64,000 bases of DNA. Origin: Lumbricus rubellus (Eukaryota > Annelida > Clitellata > Crassiclitellata > Lumbricidae). The stretch lies in the NCBI GenBank assembly GCA_945859605.1, contig OX243817.1, forward strand, positions 31,186,862-31,250,861. The letters run 5' to 3'. The notes under the pieces are model-generated. The model did not search any database and was not told the DNA's origin. It saw nothing but the letters and a program-made list of their open reading frames with translations. This document shows, one piece after another, positions 1 through 11,700 of the stretch (the first letter of the stretch is position 1; the number at the start of each line of letters is the position of its first letter). The position numbers and the translations under genes are program-made.

Positions 1-252
1 ATTGACCAGAATATTTGAATTGATTTTTTGTTACTTTTTGTTGCGTCAGGTTTTTGAATCGTCAAAAAACGGTGGGTGGCTTCACTAAAAGTGGTGTAAC
101 TTTTGTTCTGTTTGAAATATTTTAATTAAATCTGGCCATTTTGTGTAAATATGAATTGTCTTTAAGACTGTAAAATTTAATTTCGAAATTCTTACTTTTG
201 GTCAAGATATGGACTAAAAACTGTAGGAAATTACTTTTTTTGGCGCACCCTG
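1..252. mobile_element. Right end of a mariner-like element, truncated by the window edge
   Basis: The segment ends in a terminus whose reverse complement starts CAGGGTGCGCCAAAAAAAG, followed by TA at 253-254. This resembles the CAGGGTGGCTCAAAA terminus of the mariner at 53589-54990. The left end lies outside the window. Part of the interior (about 35-120) has a diverged copy at about 27630-27700. No coding potential is visible. Confidence 0.4.
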
Positions 253-365
253 TATATACTTTTACTTCAGAAAGTTTCTTCCAATACAGAGTTTCAGCCA
301 GGGGAGACTCTGTTTGGGGGGGGGAGACTTTGTATCGGATGGAGACTTTATTACGTGACACCGGC
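246..365. repeat. Dispersed repeat, copy 1
   Basis: This block, running from an ACTTTTA(C/T)CTCAGAA start through CCAATACAGAGTTT and GGGGAGACTCTG, recurs at 5043-5132 with the same order and only small changes. It holds a G-run and ends near GTGACACCGGCC. No gene is visible; it is probably part of a non-autonomous DNA element. Confidence 0.5.
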
Positions 366-579
366 CTGCACTGGCATCTAAATAAAATAAGCTGCTAAAA
401 CATAATAATCGTAAGTGTAAAATTCAAATACCCATGTTACAATAAGTGTCGATGCTGTGAAGATATAGCATAATAATAAAGAAAATTTGATAGACATATA
501 AAAAATAAATTAAAGTAGCAGCTTTATGCACTCGAGTGTGCTTAGAAGTGTGCATTATGTAGGCGTATGTGACACAAAC

Positions 580-763
580 CTTTTCTGGCCCGATTTTGCT
601 GTTGATTCACGACTTGCTGAACGTCTTCCATCTTCGACTTCTTATCTCGCTCCAGCTTCATCAACAGCCTACCCTCACATGTATCATTACCTCTATTCAA
701 AATAGTCGCTTGGCAACTGCCAAAAATGGCAAAGTTCATCAGCAGTAAAAGTTTGACGTCCAT
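580..763 (-). CDS. CTL-1: secreted C-type lectin, first exon only
   Basis: The exon encodes 61 residues plus one base. It starts with a signal peptide (MDVKLLLLMNFAIFGSCQ) that closely matches CTL-4, -5, -6 and -7, followed by a short charged helical stalk ending in NQQQNRARK. The ATG at 761-763 is chosen because the paralogs start at the same point. The donor is AAAAG|GTTTGTGTC, a phase-1 junction like every other gene of the cluster. There is no 25-residue glycosylated repeat, so the stalk is the short type also seen in CTL-3. Exons 2 and 3, which would carry the lectin domain, should lie to the left of base 1; nothing like them occurs in 1-541. Family membership is firm; whether the gene is intact cannot be judged. 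Confidence 0.75.
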
Positions 764-838
764 AGTGCTGAGTGACGATTGAAAAATGATGCCAGTAACC
801 GAGTGTCCAATGGATGTAGCCTAATCTAAATCCTGCGG

Positions 839-848
839 TTATTTATAG
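839..848 (-). promoter_or_regulatory. TATA box of CTL-1
   Basis: On the minus strand this reads CTATAAATAA, about 80 bp upstream of the CTL-1 ATG, preceded by ACAGCAGCGGT. CTL-2 has GTATAAATAA preceded by GCAGCAGC at almost the same distance, so the core promoter is conserved between these two paralogs. Confidence 0.6.
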
Positions 849-1422
849 ACCGCTGCTGTACATGTAAGTCACCGAGAACAATCCTGGACGTTTCAATCTT
901 AAAAAACTCGTGATCAGCGCTTAAAATTAATTATATTATGAACGCATTCAACTGAGAAATTATATAAATCATAATTCTAGATAAAAAAGGTTACGCACCA
1001 ACTTTGCTTGACAAACTCGTTCTGCCACGGCCTTCCTCTGACACTTTTCATGCAAGCATAGGCTATTTATGTAAGCTTATGCATGTATAGGCCTACCTAC
1101 GTGTAGCCTATATGGACAAGACTTAGTATGTAGCCTACAAGTATGTCTGAGTATATAGGCTAAGTATGTATGCATGCATATAGCCTACATGTATGAATTT
1201 TCTTTTGAATATATTGTGATCAAGCGATAGACTGACATAAAATTTTGATCGATTCGTCCAACCATATAAAAATGTAAGTCGCATCAGAAAGAGAAAGGTT
1301 GACGGTTGCTTTATAGGTAGGTTAAGTTTTGCATTTCCTTCACGTTCAAACGCTCACACTGCACTAGTTTCACCTTGCAGTATTTGCCATAACGGCATAA
1401 CCCAACCAATGGATGGTTCACA
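849..1422. other. Upstream flank of CTL-1
   Basis: AT-rich sequence with a cluster of TAGGCCTA/TAGCCTA/ATGTATG motifs at 1055-1190. No coding region, RNA gene or element boundary could be supported. Confidence 0.4.
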
Positions 1423-2012
1423 ATCAAAAGGGCGACTTCGAAAAAGCGACCATCAGAAGGGCGACCACAAAAGGGCGCCGATTATAAAAGCGACGGTTCG
1501 AAAAAGCGCCGATCAAAAGGGCGACCGGGAAAAGAGCGACAATCAAAAGGGCGAACATCGAACATCGAAAACGAACAATTCCGTAGAATTGAGTACCTCA
1601 GAAGGCTAGCTCATAACCTCACCCACAACATTTGAGCAGAGATTTTCGTTTTATTGACTGTCATTAGGTTCATTGAACATATTACATAGTTGGATTTATT
1701 AGAAGATATCAACCTGCTAATCAACGTTGAACAGTTCAACAGAGACTTTGGTTGTAGGCCTACTGACTCTAATTAATTTCATTGAAAACATTATAAAGTT
1801 GGATTTATTCGTTTAGGGTACTTTATTCATAAATGACATTTATATTCATGATCCCAAATCTTATGAAGTTATGGTGAGATTTCAGCATGTAGGTCGCCTT
1901 TTTGATTGTCGCCCTGTTGTTTGGTCGCCCTTTTGATGGGCGCTTTTTCGAACAGTCGCCTTTATAATCGGCGCCCTTCTGATGGTCGCTTTTTCAAAGT
2001 CGCCCTTTTGAT
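1423..2012. mobile_element. MITE with about 120-bp inverted ends built of 14-bp repeats
   Basis: The left arm (1423-1560) contains repeated ATCAAAAGGGCGAC and TTCGAAAAAGCGACC blocks. The right arm (1892-2012) is their reverse complement in the same order, including the GGCGCCGATTATAAA block. The middle is AT-rich and non-coding. No clear target-site duplication was found. A short ORF in the left arm is only the repeat read through. Confidence 0.7.
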
Positions 2013-2582
2013 AGCATACGCCAACGGAAGTAACGTAGGTCTAATGTTTTAGCATCATGTTAGATAGCCTACCTGTCATCGACGCCTTAAATTTTTAGGA
2101 TAGATCCATAATTATACGGTGACGATCATGGTAGATGGTCAATGAGTCTGAAATTGGATTGAGCTTAGTACAAGACTTTGTTTTTCACAAATTAAAACAA
2201 GTGTCAGACCTGGATGCAAAATGAAGCTATGATATTCTGAAATAAAACTCAAAATCTAATGATCTAATGAAAGTGGAAGTGGCACTAATGAGTGTGACTG
2301 ATACTTTGTATCCCTATTTAGACTATATCGTATTTAAGCTGATAAGGAACCGTAATATGCAATGGGCACTGCAAACACGTGCTTACAAACATGACGTGTG
2401 ACTTTAGAGCCACATGCGTTGACTCGTCGATTTACCAGTTTATCTCCTTGTTAGTTGGCCAAAGCTAGTTGACCTAGACTACAGTTTTAAAGTTTTATAT
2501 GGTAAGAGTTAAGCATATTGGGAACTGAGCGTAGACTATACTTATTTGATGAGCGGTCAGGAGTGCATGCAAACCGGTTCCA

Positions 2583-2656
2583 GGACGATTGATCATAGGA
2601 CGATTGGTCATAGAATGATCAGTCATAGGACAATCGATCATAATATTATGGACGAT
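2583..2656. repeat. 15-bp minisatellite (GGACGATTGATCATA)
   Basis: About five imperfect copies of a 15-bp unit such as GGACGATTGGTCATA, with one 7-bp interruption. The rest of 2013-2690 holds nothing recognisable. Confidence 0.65.
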
Positions 2657-2689
2657 TAGTCATAATAATATAGTCTATCGGTCGTATCA

Positions 2690-3660
2690 TATGCCGTAAA
2701 CACGACATGAATCTTATTTTTAAAACAAAGAAATCAAGAACGCATCGCCAAACAAGTGCCACAACTCGGTAGGAGATGCGCTGTGAAACAGGGAGCGAGT
2801 GAAGAACATCACGCATAATTGTTATAGGCAGAGACAGAGGCATATTTAGGAATGCGGCCAATGAGGCGAGCAGCCGAACGAAGAACGCTTTCAAAGCGCC
2901 CAATTAGTCCAAGTGTCAGATCCACGAGTTAACTGCAGTGATTAATTCCACAATCCACAGTTGACAAAGGCAAGCACAAGTGTCAGAGTAGCACTATGAG
3001 AGAGGGATCTTGAGACAACTCGGAGTTGCCGAAGCTGGTAGTAGCAACTACGAGTGACCAAATTGATATGCTTTGAGAAATTGAGCTCTTGATCCAAAGT
3101 AATTTCAAGATCTCGTACTGTGAGAGAAAACGAGATATCAAGGAAGGCAGCTGCTATAGTAAGTGCAGGTCAATGGACGGCAATTGCCTGTGAGTACCAA
3201 ACCAGTTTAAATGCGTTTTAGATGGATTTAGTAGCAAACGGTTAGATGCCATCCATGACGAGAGAGCATCAATGGCATTGGACATTAAAGATACAGTGGA
3301 AACTGCATCAGCGGCAAAGCAGTGGGCATAGGTCTGCACATCGTCAGCATAGAACTGGAGCGGAAGGCCATATGCAGGGAACTAATACCAGATGGGTAGA
3401 GAATGTACGGTTAACCATGTGGTACTCCAAAATAGGCTGGGACCAAATATTATCTAGAAACACCTACATGTAAAATCACATAGTTAATGCGCACAGATAG
3501 AAAAGAGCAAACCCATTCAAAAGGAGCACCAGTTAGGCCAAAGGAAATAGAAAGACGTTGGAGCAAGATGGATTGGTTAACTGCATCAAAAGCGGCACTG
3601 ACGTCAAACAGAACAAAAGAGTAACCTGACCACGGTCTATGGTGCCATAGAAGTCAGACA
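2690..3660 (-). pseudogene. Decayed CR1/L2-type LINE reverse transcriptase
   Basis: Read on the minus strand, broken frames give reverse-transcriptase motifs in the right order. A palm motif like DVSAAFDAVNQSILLQRL lies near 3560-3620, the catalytic YADD at about 3335-3350 (FYADDVQTYAHC), a thumb-like NPSKTHLNWFGT at about 3200, and the C-terminal MRDVLHSLPVSQRISYR at about 2760-2815. The last motif matches the LINE at 30060-30701 (MRDVLHWLPVSQRISYR), so both belong to related families. Frameshifts and stops make it non-functional. Confidence 0.75.
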
Positions 3661-3844
3661 ATTATAGACGAGCCAAAGTAATTTCGAAAAAATGATTTAT
3701 ACGAAAATCCGATTGCTGAGAGGGAAGTAGGCTAAACCATACATGTCTAAACTATTCATACATGTCCACAGTTTCGCAGCTATTAACTTGAAACCTTGCA
3801 TATAGGCTACATGTAGCCAGAGGGTCACTAGGACCATCTAGTAG

Positions 3845-3965
3845 AGCTACATCTATTTAAAGCTCACAATTCACTTTTCAATCCCGAAGTGAACATTTTA
3901 AATTTCGATGCGGAAGTTAACGCTGCAAAATTAAGGCGGCCATTATTTTCACTTTGTGGTGGTTT
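3845..3965. repeat. Dispersed repeat, copy 1 (inverted copy near 28 kb)
   Basis: The block around GTTAACGCTGCAAAATTAAGG is present in reverse orientation at 28320-28360, with further similarity in the flanks (28240-28440). Both copies are non-coding and probably belong to one MITE family. Confidence 0.5.
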
Positions 3966-4003
3966 TCAATAAAGTTGATTGATTGATTGATTGATTGATT
4001 GGT
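3963..4003 (+). repeat. LINE-type 3' tail (TTGA)n
   Basis: TTCAATAAAG followed by about six TTGA repeats. A similar GATTGATTGA tail occurs near 58610. Such short tandem tails are typical of CR1/L2-like LINE 3' ends; no coding part is attached. Confidence 0.4.
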
Positions 4004-5036
4004 GATTTTCACCGTTGTACAAGTACAAAAATAATTTATCGTATCACCATTGCTCCTGACGTCATTCATTCGACGTCATTGCAATTGCGACGGGAATACT
4101 TTCTCTCTTATCAGGAATAGGCTGCACGAGCTCATGAAGTCAACTGTTGCTAAACGTCATATGACGGGTTCACGACTGGCGTACAGATAGGCTACATATA
4201 AGTGTTAACAACATGGTCTGTTTATTTTCAACGTCTCTGTTAGATAGAATAAATTATTAAATGTCAAGCGCAGAAGATTAATTGTTGACGCCCTCATTCA
4301 CGACAGTTCAGCTAGGTCTATTCAGCCTCAAACCGATCACAACTTTATATGTAGGCTTATCAACTTAGAATTGGTTATTTTTTTAATAGGCTCAGCCCAT
4401 TCAAGCTCACGCATTCAATTATTTATATAGCTCATCTTCAGTGGAGCTACTCAGAGGTGCTCTCGACTCCAGCACGGCCAAAATGGAACAGTTACCCAGT
4501 GCGCATCTAGGCTATCAAAGAGTGATCTGCAACTTAAGATGGAGGCTATATAAGTGGGTGAGCTAGGCGGCTACCATGGCATTTTTCAATTATTTTAGAC
4601 AAAAAGAAACATTTGTATGGGCCTAGAGTTTGTTGGATTCGCCATATCCAAACTTTCCCTCTTTGGCACTGTGACTTAGCACCAAAAAGACGGTAGGCCT
4701 ACGTGACGTTTTGCACCGCTGCTTTGGCACCACCCTTTGGGCGCGACCGCTTTGGAACCGCCGTTTTGGCGCTGATGTCCCGTGACAGAGTCTCTGCCTT
4801 AAAAGTCTCCCCCAGGAAACATTATTTCGAAGTAGATTCTCCCCCGGCGAATCTGCTCCAGAATGACCCCCAAAAGTATATTCTGAAATAAAGTTCCCAG
4901 GAGAAGGGAATATTTTCTCCCTTTACGAAATAAAGTCTCCCCGTTCAGCTTGAAATGGGCTACAATTGCATAAAACGGATAGATGAGCAGGTTTGAGGGT
5001 TAGTTTAGGTTTCTAAATTATTTGACAAGAACATAA
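4004..5036. other. Intergenic, degenerate repeats only
   Basis: No gene supported. 4680-4770 repeats a CCGCTTTGGCACC-like motif, and 4786-4945 carries AAAGTCTCCCC motifs related to the dispersed repeat at 246-365. These look like remains of a non-autonomous element. Confidence 0.35.
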
Positions 5037-5042
5037 TTATAC

Positions 5043-5132
5043 ATACTTTTATCTCAGAACAAATGTCTTCCAATACAGAGTTTTAGCCAGGGGAGACTCT
5101 GTTTCGCGGAGAGACTTTGTATCGAGGGAGAT
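5043..5132. repeat. Dispersed repeat, copy 2
   Basis: Second copy of the block at 246-365, sharing CCAATACAGAGTTTTAGCCA and GGGGAGACTCTGTTT. Non-coding. Confidence 0.5.
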
Positions 5133-5169
5133 ATTCCTCCTGACGGTCGGTATGCAATGTATCCGACTT

Positions 5170-5545
5170 CTGCCTTGGCAAGATTCATTTTCATCAATCC
5201 TGCTTCCATTAGAGCGACATTTATTTTTTCTATCCAACTTCTATTTAAATAATAATTTATTATAAGGCATCAGGGCAAGTCCGGTTTAATCGAAAATCTT
5301 TATCAACCCACTTTAAGGTAAAAGAATCTTCATCAATCCAACTTTTAATTAACGAGGAAGTTTTTTATCAATCCAGCATCCATTTATAGTTGAATGTTTC
5401 CCAATTCCAGCTGTCCAGCTTCTATTGAAGCAAAGACTTAGCTTCATATAGCTTCCATATTATGCCTACAGCTTCTGATTACACCAAGAATTAGTTTCAT
5501 CAGACCAACTTCCATTTAGTAAACATTTATTTTCATCAAAACTTC
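5170..5545. repeat. Degenerate minisatellite (TTCATCAATCCAACTTCCATT)
   Basis: At least seven diverged copies of a motif like TTCATCAATCCAACTTCCA, spaced about 40-60 bp apart and separated by AT-rich filler. No coding function is seen. Confidence 0.5.
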
Positions 5546-5765
5546 CGGCGCCAAAATGTCATGCTTCGCCAAAAAGAGCAATCTACAGTCGTTGGCGTCC
5601 TTGTCATCGTTGTTTTTAACGACGTAATAGCCATGCGCGCAAATGAGTTAACGCTCGTAAGAGTCCATGGTTATGCAAGGTAAAACAATTGCTTGAGACA
5701 CTTGAATATAAATTATATGCACATAATGGTTTCAGGAAGCAGAGGCTCTGCTGTTTTATACCAAC

Positions 5766-8700
5766 TTAAATTTCGCAAAGTGGAAAATGTAATTTGCTGC
5801 ATTGAGCATCATTCCAGTTGTGACCTATACCTGGCACAATATGAACACAGGGCTCATTTTCTCCTCCTCTGTCACAGTTCGGTTCGCTTACTGCCCAGCG
5901 TGTGAAGCTAAAAGGTATGTTGGTTCCATTCAGTGTCTTCCAGAGGAAGGGATAGTCACATCTCCCGGGAATTCTTCTTTGTCCACTAGTCCATACCCCA
6001 TTTAAATACCGAGCAGCATGCGTATATGGAGGAGATTCGATACCATTTTCTAGAACAGACACAATTAATTTGATTAAATCAACCTAATATTAAATTCTTT
6101 CGCTTCCATTTTTTTAAAACTGCACCTATATAGCTTCATTTCGTTTTTCATCTTACTCGCTCTTCGCTCTTGAGTTCTTAACAAATTTTTATTGTCGTTC
6201 TGGACGAAGTATCTTCGGCGTTGGTTTTAACAGAGCCAATAGCAATGATTCACATAATTGTATTATTAGGTTCTTCATTTAAAATGTAACTGCGTTCGCA
6301 CAAACAAGAACCTTAAAAAACTGGTGGTTCATAGTGCATGCCTTTTCGGTGTCTTGTGATGAGACTTGTTCTCTTGCCGTGTTCTCTCACACTGGATGCA
6401 CCTCTGATTAGTATGCGCAATGCTAATTTACAAATACAAACCTGTTGTGTTATACTTACTGCTAAACTGCAACTGAAGATATCTGACAATGGCGTCGTGT
6501 TTGTTCTGACTTGTTATCGCAGCCAAATGCACTCCTGGCATAATTCCTCTGCATCTTGCAGTAGCGTTATCCCAGGTCATTTGTTTGTAAATGAATGTAA
6601 AGCAGCTACCTGCTGCTGGTAGGTAATCGAATCCACAGGGACACTCTGCATCAGACACATGCAAAATGCAACTGAATCAGAGAATCAAGTTATCTTGACA
6701 AAATTTGTGGTGGGGGAGACGTGGTTGCTTGTAGGCTATCCCTGCAATATCTCAGAAATCTCTATAAAAAAATGTAACTGCGTTCGCACGAATCTTTCTC
6801 CTCAAGGATCTTGGTAAGTCCTGGACCGATTCTTTTCAAAATTGCAGCAAAACGTTCCGTTCCAATAGTCGCGGGTTTGCATAATGCTTTTTTGCTAAAA
6901 TCTTTTACAACAAAAAAAACAACTTTCACTTCGATTCGACCGATTCCGAGTTCAAAATGCGCTATAGGCCTACAAGTCTTGCGGAACCACCGTTTTGAAA
7001 CGCGCCCGAATTGGGTCAAGGCATGCACACTTATTGACTGGTTGAATTTGAACTCGGAATCGGTCGAATCGAAGTGAAAGTGGTTTTTTTCTCAAGATTT
7101 TAGCAAAAAAGCATTATGCAAACCCGCGCCTATTCGAACGGCAATGTTTAAATTTCCGAGATCCTTGGTCCGAAAGATTCGTTGGGTCAAGGCATGCACA
7201 CTTATTGACTGGTTGAATTTGAACTCGGAATCGGTCGAATCGAAGTGAAAGTGGTTTTTTTCTCAAGATTTTAGCAAAAAAGCATTATGCAAACCCGCGC
7301 CTATTCGAACGGCAATGTTTAAATTTCCGAGATCCTTGGTCCGAAAGATTCGTGCGTACGCAGTTACATTTTTATTTAGGCCCATAATAGATATTCAACA
7401 CATTCAATAGCGGCCCTGTTGCGCTCGCCTTTTCGCGTCGATGTCGGGGAGACACGGCGTGTGGGAGGAAAGGAGGGGGAGGGAGCGGGACGAAGAGGGA
7501 GGCGAGGGAGCGGAGGGGAGGGATGGACGAGGGAGGGATGCGGGGAGGCAGAGAAAGGAACGGAGGGATCGGGACTGGGAAGGGGAGGAGGGTAGGGTGC
7601 AGGGGAGGTGGAAGGGAAAGGAAGGGAAAGGGACGGGAGGAGGTAGAGGGGAGTTGAGGGGATTGGACGGGGAGGGGTGGAAAGAAGAGGAGAAGGGGGA
7701 GGGGAAGGGAGCGGGAGGGGAGGGGAGGGGGGGGGAGGGGGGGGTGGGGGGACGGGAGGGGAAGGGAGAGGAGGGGAGGGAGATGGGGAGGGGGAGTGGG
7801 CGGGGAAGGGGGATGGTGAGGGGAAGGGGAGGTCTAATGGAGGTAGGGACGGGTGGTTGGATGCTCTTTTCAGCCACAGCAACGCGTGGCCGGGTTCAGC
7901 TAGTATTATTATAAATCTCTACCGTGTTATCCACTGTTTATCCATAATTATTAGCAATTTATTTTAAAGGTCACAGGCACGGCCGGATTTACATGTAGGC
8001 CTAATCCAACTAAGCAACTGCTTAGGGCCTCCGGAATCTGGAGGGCCTCCAAAAGTGAGCTAAAGAAACAAAATTCAGTGGCCTATAAATTGTATCCGAA
8101 CTTATAAATATTGACAATGTGTACAGGATAGAAAATATAAATAACATGAGACATTCAATTTTGATTCAATTATAGCAATTTTAGGCCTAGTATATAGGCC
8201 TATATACTTTTAGTTGATTGGATGTTAGCCATGTGGCTACTAATGTCCTTCAACTTAGAAAAAGTGGTCCTCGTGTCCTCCAACTTAGAAAAAGTGGCCC
8301 TGAAGTCAAAAAAGGTTGGGAACCACTGCGTTAGAGACTAACAGTAGTTGATCAAACATGGATTATTGGCGCGATATGCATTAGGAATATAATTAGATCT
8401 ATAGCAATATGCATTTTGTCTGTTTCTATCCTTAAGTTGGCCTCATAATTGAAATTGCTTAGGCCCTCACTCTGCTCAAATCCGGCCCTGGTCACAGGTT
8501 AAAATGTTACCGTTGCAGTTTTCATATTGCAAATATTTTAAACAATGGGATGACACATTTATTGAAATCCTAAACCATGTCTGTGACCACTGAAATCATG
8601 AATAATTTTGTGAAGATGACAGTTTAAAAAGATAGGCTACGGGTAAGCCTACACTGTGGAATCCAAAAATTGCAAACACTAATTGGGATGTGAAACTCCG

Positions 8701-11700
8701 AAGTCTTAAACCATAAATATCAGCATATGAAGACTGAGCAATTCTTTTAAGAAGACCGCTTAAATTCCTAATCTAATCTTGTAGCGATTGCCAATCGCTG
8801 TGAGTTTTACTTAACCCATTTACCGCCGGTGTCACGAAATAGAGTATCCCCCATATTAATAGTATCCCCCAAAATGAGGAAAAGTCAAAAATAACACTTC
8901 CGCGTGCATTTATTTTTGCAAATTAATTTTCATCTGCTCTGCTTTGAACAATGACACTAACAGGTATGTTTATTCCTACTAGATAATTTGTTTTGCTTTG
9001 GTTTTATAGCACTTAAAACATTTAAAACGCTTAAAAACACTCGGAGACACTAAATAATTTCGAGTTGCCTTTCTCTGAGCATTGCTTAGGTCACTTAAAA
9101 CAATTAGAGTGACTTTAAATTTTGATTAGAGTATAAATTTTTTAATTATACGCATTTTTCAAAAAATGGGATAGAATGGTTTATCCCCCCGGATAGTCTA
9201 GACCGGTTAATTCCATCCGGGGGGATAGATTAATTCATCCCCCCGGATAGCTTTCAGGGGGGATAATCCTTTTCATGACACCGGCATTGCGAAAACGCAA
9301 CGTACTGCTTAAAAATTGTGAAAAAATTAAAAACAAGAGAAACCTGCACACATCCATTTTTTCTTACTTAATGGGTGTTTACTAAGTATACTGTTACCAA
9401 ATATAATATTATTTGCTGTCATCTTATATTTTGTTGAATTTGTCAAAATTTGGTCTTTTTGGTGTTTGTTTAGGGGTTTTGTTCAATAATTATTTTTTCT
9501 CATAACACGTCAATATTTCCGAGAAGTGAAGCTGTCCGATTGGAACACTAGTGTGAATAATTAACGTCTTTTGTTTATTAAATTTATATCTCATTGTATA
9601 CTGAAACCGTATAATCTGCGAAAGCTTAGTGTTGCTTTTTCGCAACATCGGCGGAATGCGCTATGCGAATTATGTTGCGTTTTCGCAACTTCGGCGGAAT
9701 ACGCTATAAACTTACGCATTATGGCACGTATACAATACATGTAGTAGCTCATATCGACTGTATAGAGGACAAACGTGTTATGTCCATGTTTTTTCGAAAT
9801 CCATGTTTTTGGCGATTCTAATAGGTAATGGCATAAGGCTTCAGAGCACAATAGTTATATGTCCTGCTAAAGGCGTTATCATGGTGCAATACACAGTTTA
9901 CAAATGTCGTATGTCCTCTTCGTAAAAATCCTCAGAGCACAAATGTGTTATGTGGACATACGACATTTGTGCTCGGAGAAATACGGCCAATCAGCTATTG
10001 TTTACGCTACTTCTATGCAAGATGGCGTCAAGCCAGTCGGCATGCTGACTGTTCAGATTTTGTTATTTTATTAAAATTAATAAGAGTTTACTGTTAAAAA
10101 ATTATAGTAAATGGCAGTCATTATTCTGCCAGTCGGTCTAAAGTAATCAAAGATGATTTCATAAAGTTCAGTCGCGATTATCCGATGTTCGCTCCACTTG
10201 CGAAGTCATCATCGTCAATGGTCTTAATCTCGAGTTCAACTTCATACAGTGTGAATACCAATCGTAAGTTGACCATAATATTGCATCTGTATTTCTATAG
10301 AATTATTTGACAAACAGCGGGTTGCAAATAGCCTATAATTTATTTCTCAAGCGTTTAACACGATAACAGATGGGTTTAATGTTTGCAAGTTTAACTGCAA
10401 TATGCAGTGCAAAGCCTTCTCCGAAATGAGTAATGGAACACTGGTCATAGGTAAACTTTATCACAGAGATTGTTTAATGTCATTGATGTAGGATACATTC
10501 TTTCATCGTTTTATTCTGGTTTTTCTGTTGCTTTGTTTCTTGAGATCCCATAACTAGTAGAAATGTTTGATATTGTCTTTTCTATAATTGTTACAATTAA
10601 CCTAAGCTTATTGTTTGCATTATTGTTACAGGATACTTACAACAAAGGCAGACTGTGAACGGATATCAATAATCAAAAGAAGGATAAGAGCACAGCATAC
10701 TGATATGAAAGCAGCAAAGACCAATATACTGTGAAAGTGCTGATTCAGTTGTAGATGGTGAAATGGGACTAGGTTGTACAAGTTTCAATAATTATGAAGA
10801 AGTAGTTTCTGCACAATTTTGTCCAAGAACAGCACAGTAACTGTTAGCTGCTGGTTAGAACATCTAATAAGCAGAAAATATGAGCCGTGTGTGTTGTTTA
10901 TGATGAATGGTCGAAGGAAAAGAGTGAAAAAAGCTGTTCTGCAAAACACTATCTCTTCATTGTAAGCTATCGAGGTGGCCACTACGTTCAGCATTTCAAT
11001 TCTTTTTGCCAGAAAGCAAACATTTCACCAACATTTTTTATTGTCATTGACCTTTCATCTATTTTGTTAAATTTTGTTAACCCTTTAGACAAAAATCAAA
11101 TCCAGTTTGCTAGCACTTCTTTTTTCCAATGAATCGTTACAATATTTTAGCCAAATTTCCATGATCTCAAGAACAATGATAATTTTATGTGTGACTTAAA
11201 ACAGAAATTTGAGGAGCCTTGTGACTTATGTAAAAGCAAGTTTACATGTCCAATTTTACTTACTTGCTTATTTGCAAGCTTGCTTAACTCTGTTTTGGCC
11301 TTTTAAATAGCAAACAAGCCCAGTTAACATGCTTTATTAATGATCTGTTGAATGTGATATGTCCATGTTACAAAGATTTTTGTAGAGCACAAATGTCGTA
11401 TGTCCATTTTCGGGCACCCCGCCCCTATAAACTTCCTTTTTTCGTGTTATTCTCATGTCACATGATACCATTGCTCTGTTTACCTTGTTCCCTGTTTAAA
11501 TACGTATTCAATGACACCAAGAAAGTATGATAATGTTACTTTCTTATATTTTTCATAAGCATTTGAAATTAGAAATTCAGTTTTCTCGAAATAATGAAAT
11601 ATGGACATAACACGTTTGTCCTCTATACAGTCGATATAACCTTATTTGAACTTACGATTGCTTACAAAAAAACTACCTGGGGTACTCAGCGTTTCCCAGA

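Larger units (their letters stand above)
6759..7903 (+). mobile_element. Non-autonomous Helitron 1
   Basis: It begins TCTCTATAAAAAAATG after an A and ends with a CAGCCACAGCAACGCGTGGC hairpin region, then CTAG followed by T. This fits Helitron insertion between A and T. The last 35 bp match Helitron 2 at 22904-22938 almost exactly. There is no Rep/helicase gene. The interior has a long inverted repeat (6780-7010 against 7040-7350) and a purine-rich block before the 3' end. It lies in intron 1 of CTL-2. Confidence 0.78.

Noticed and set aside
7376..7967. Proline-rich and glycine-rich frames of 96-168 codons
   Set aside because: They are translations of the purine-only repeat in Helitron 1, with no domain or start signal.
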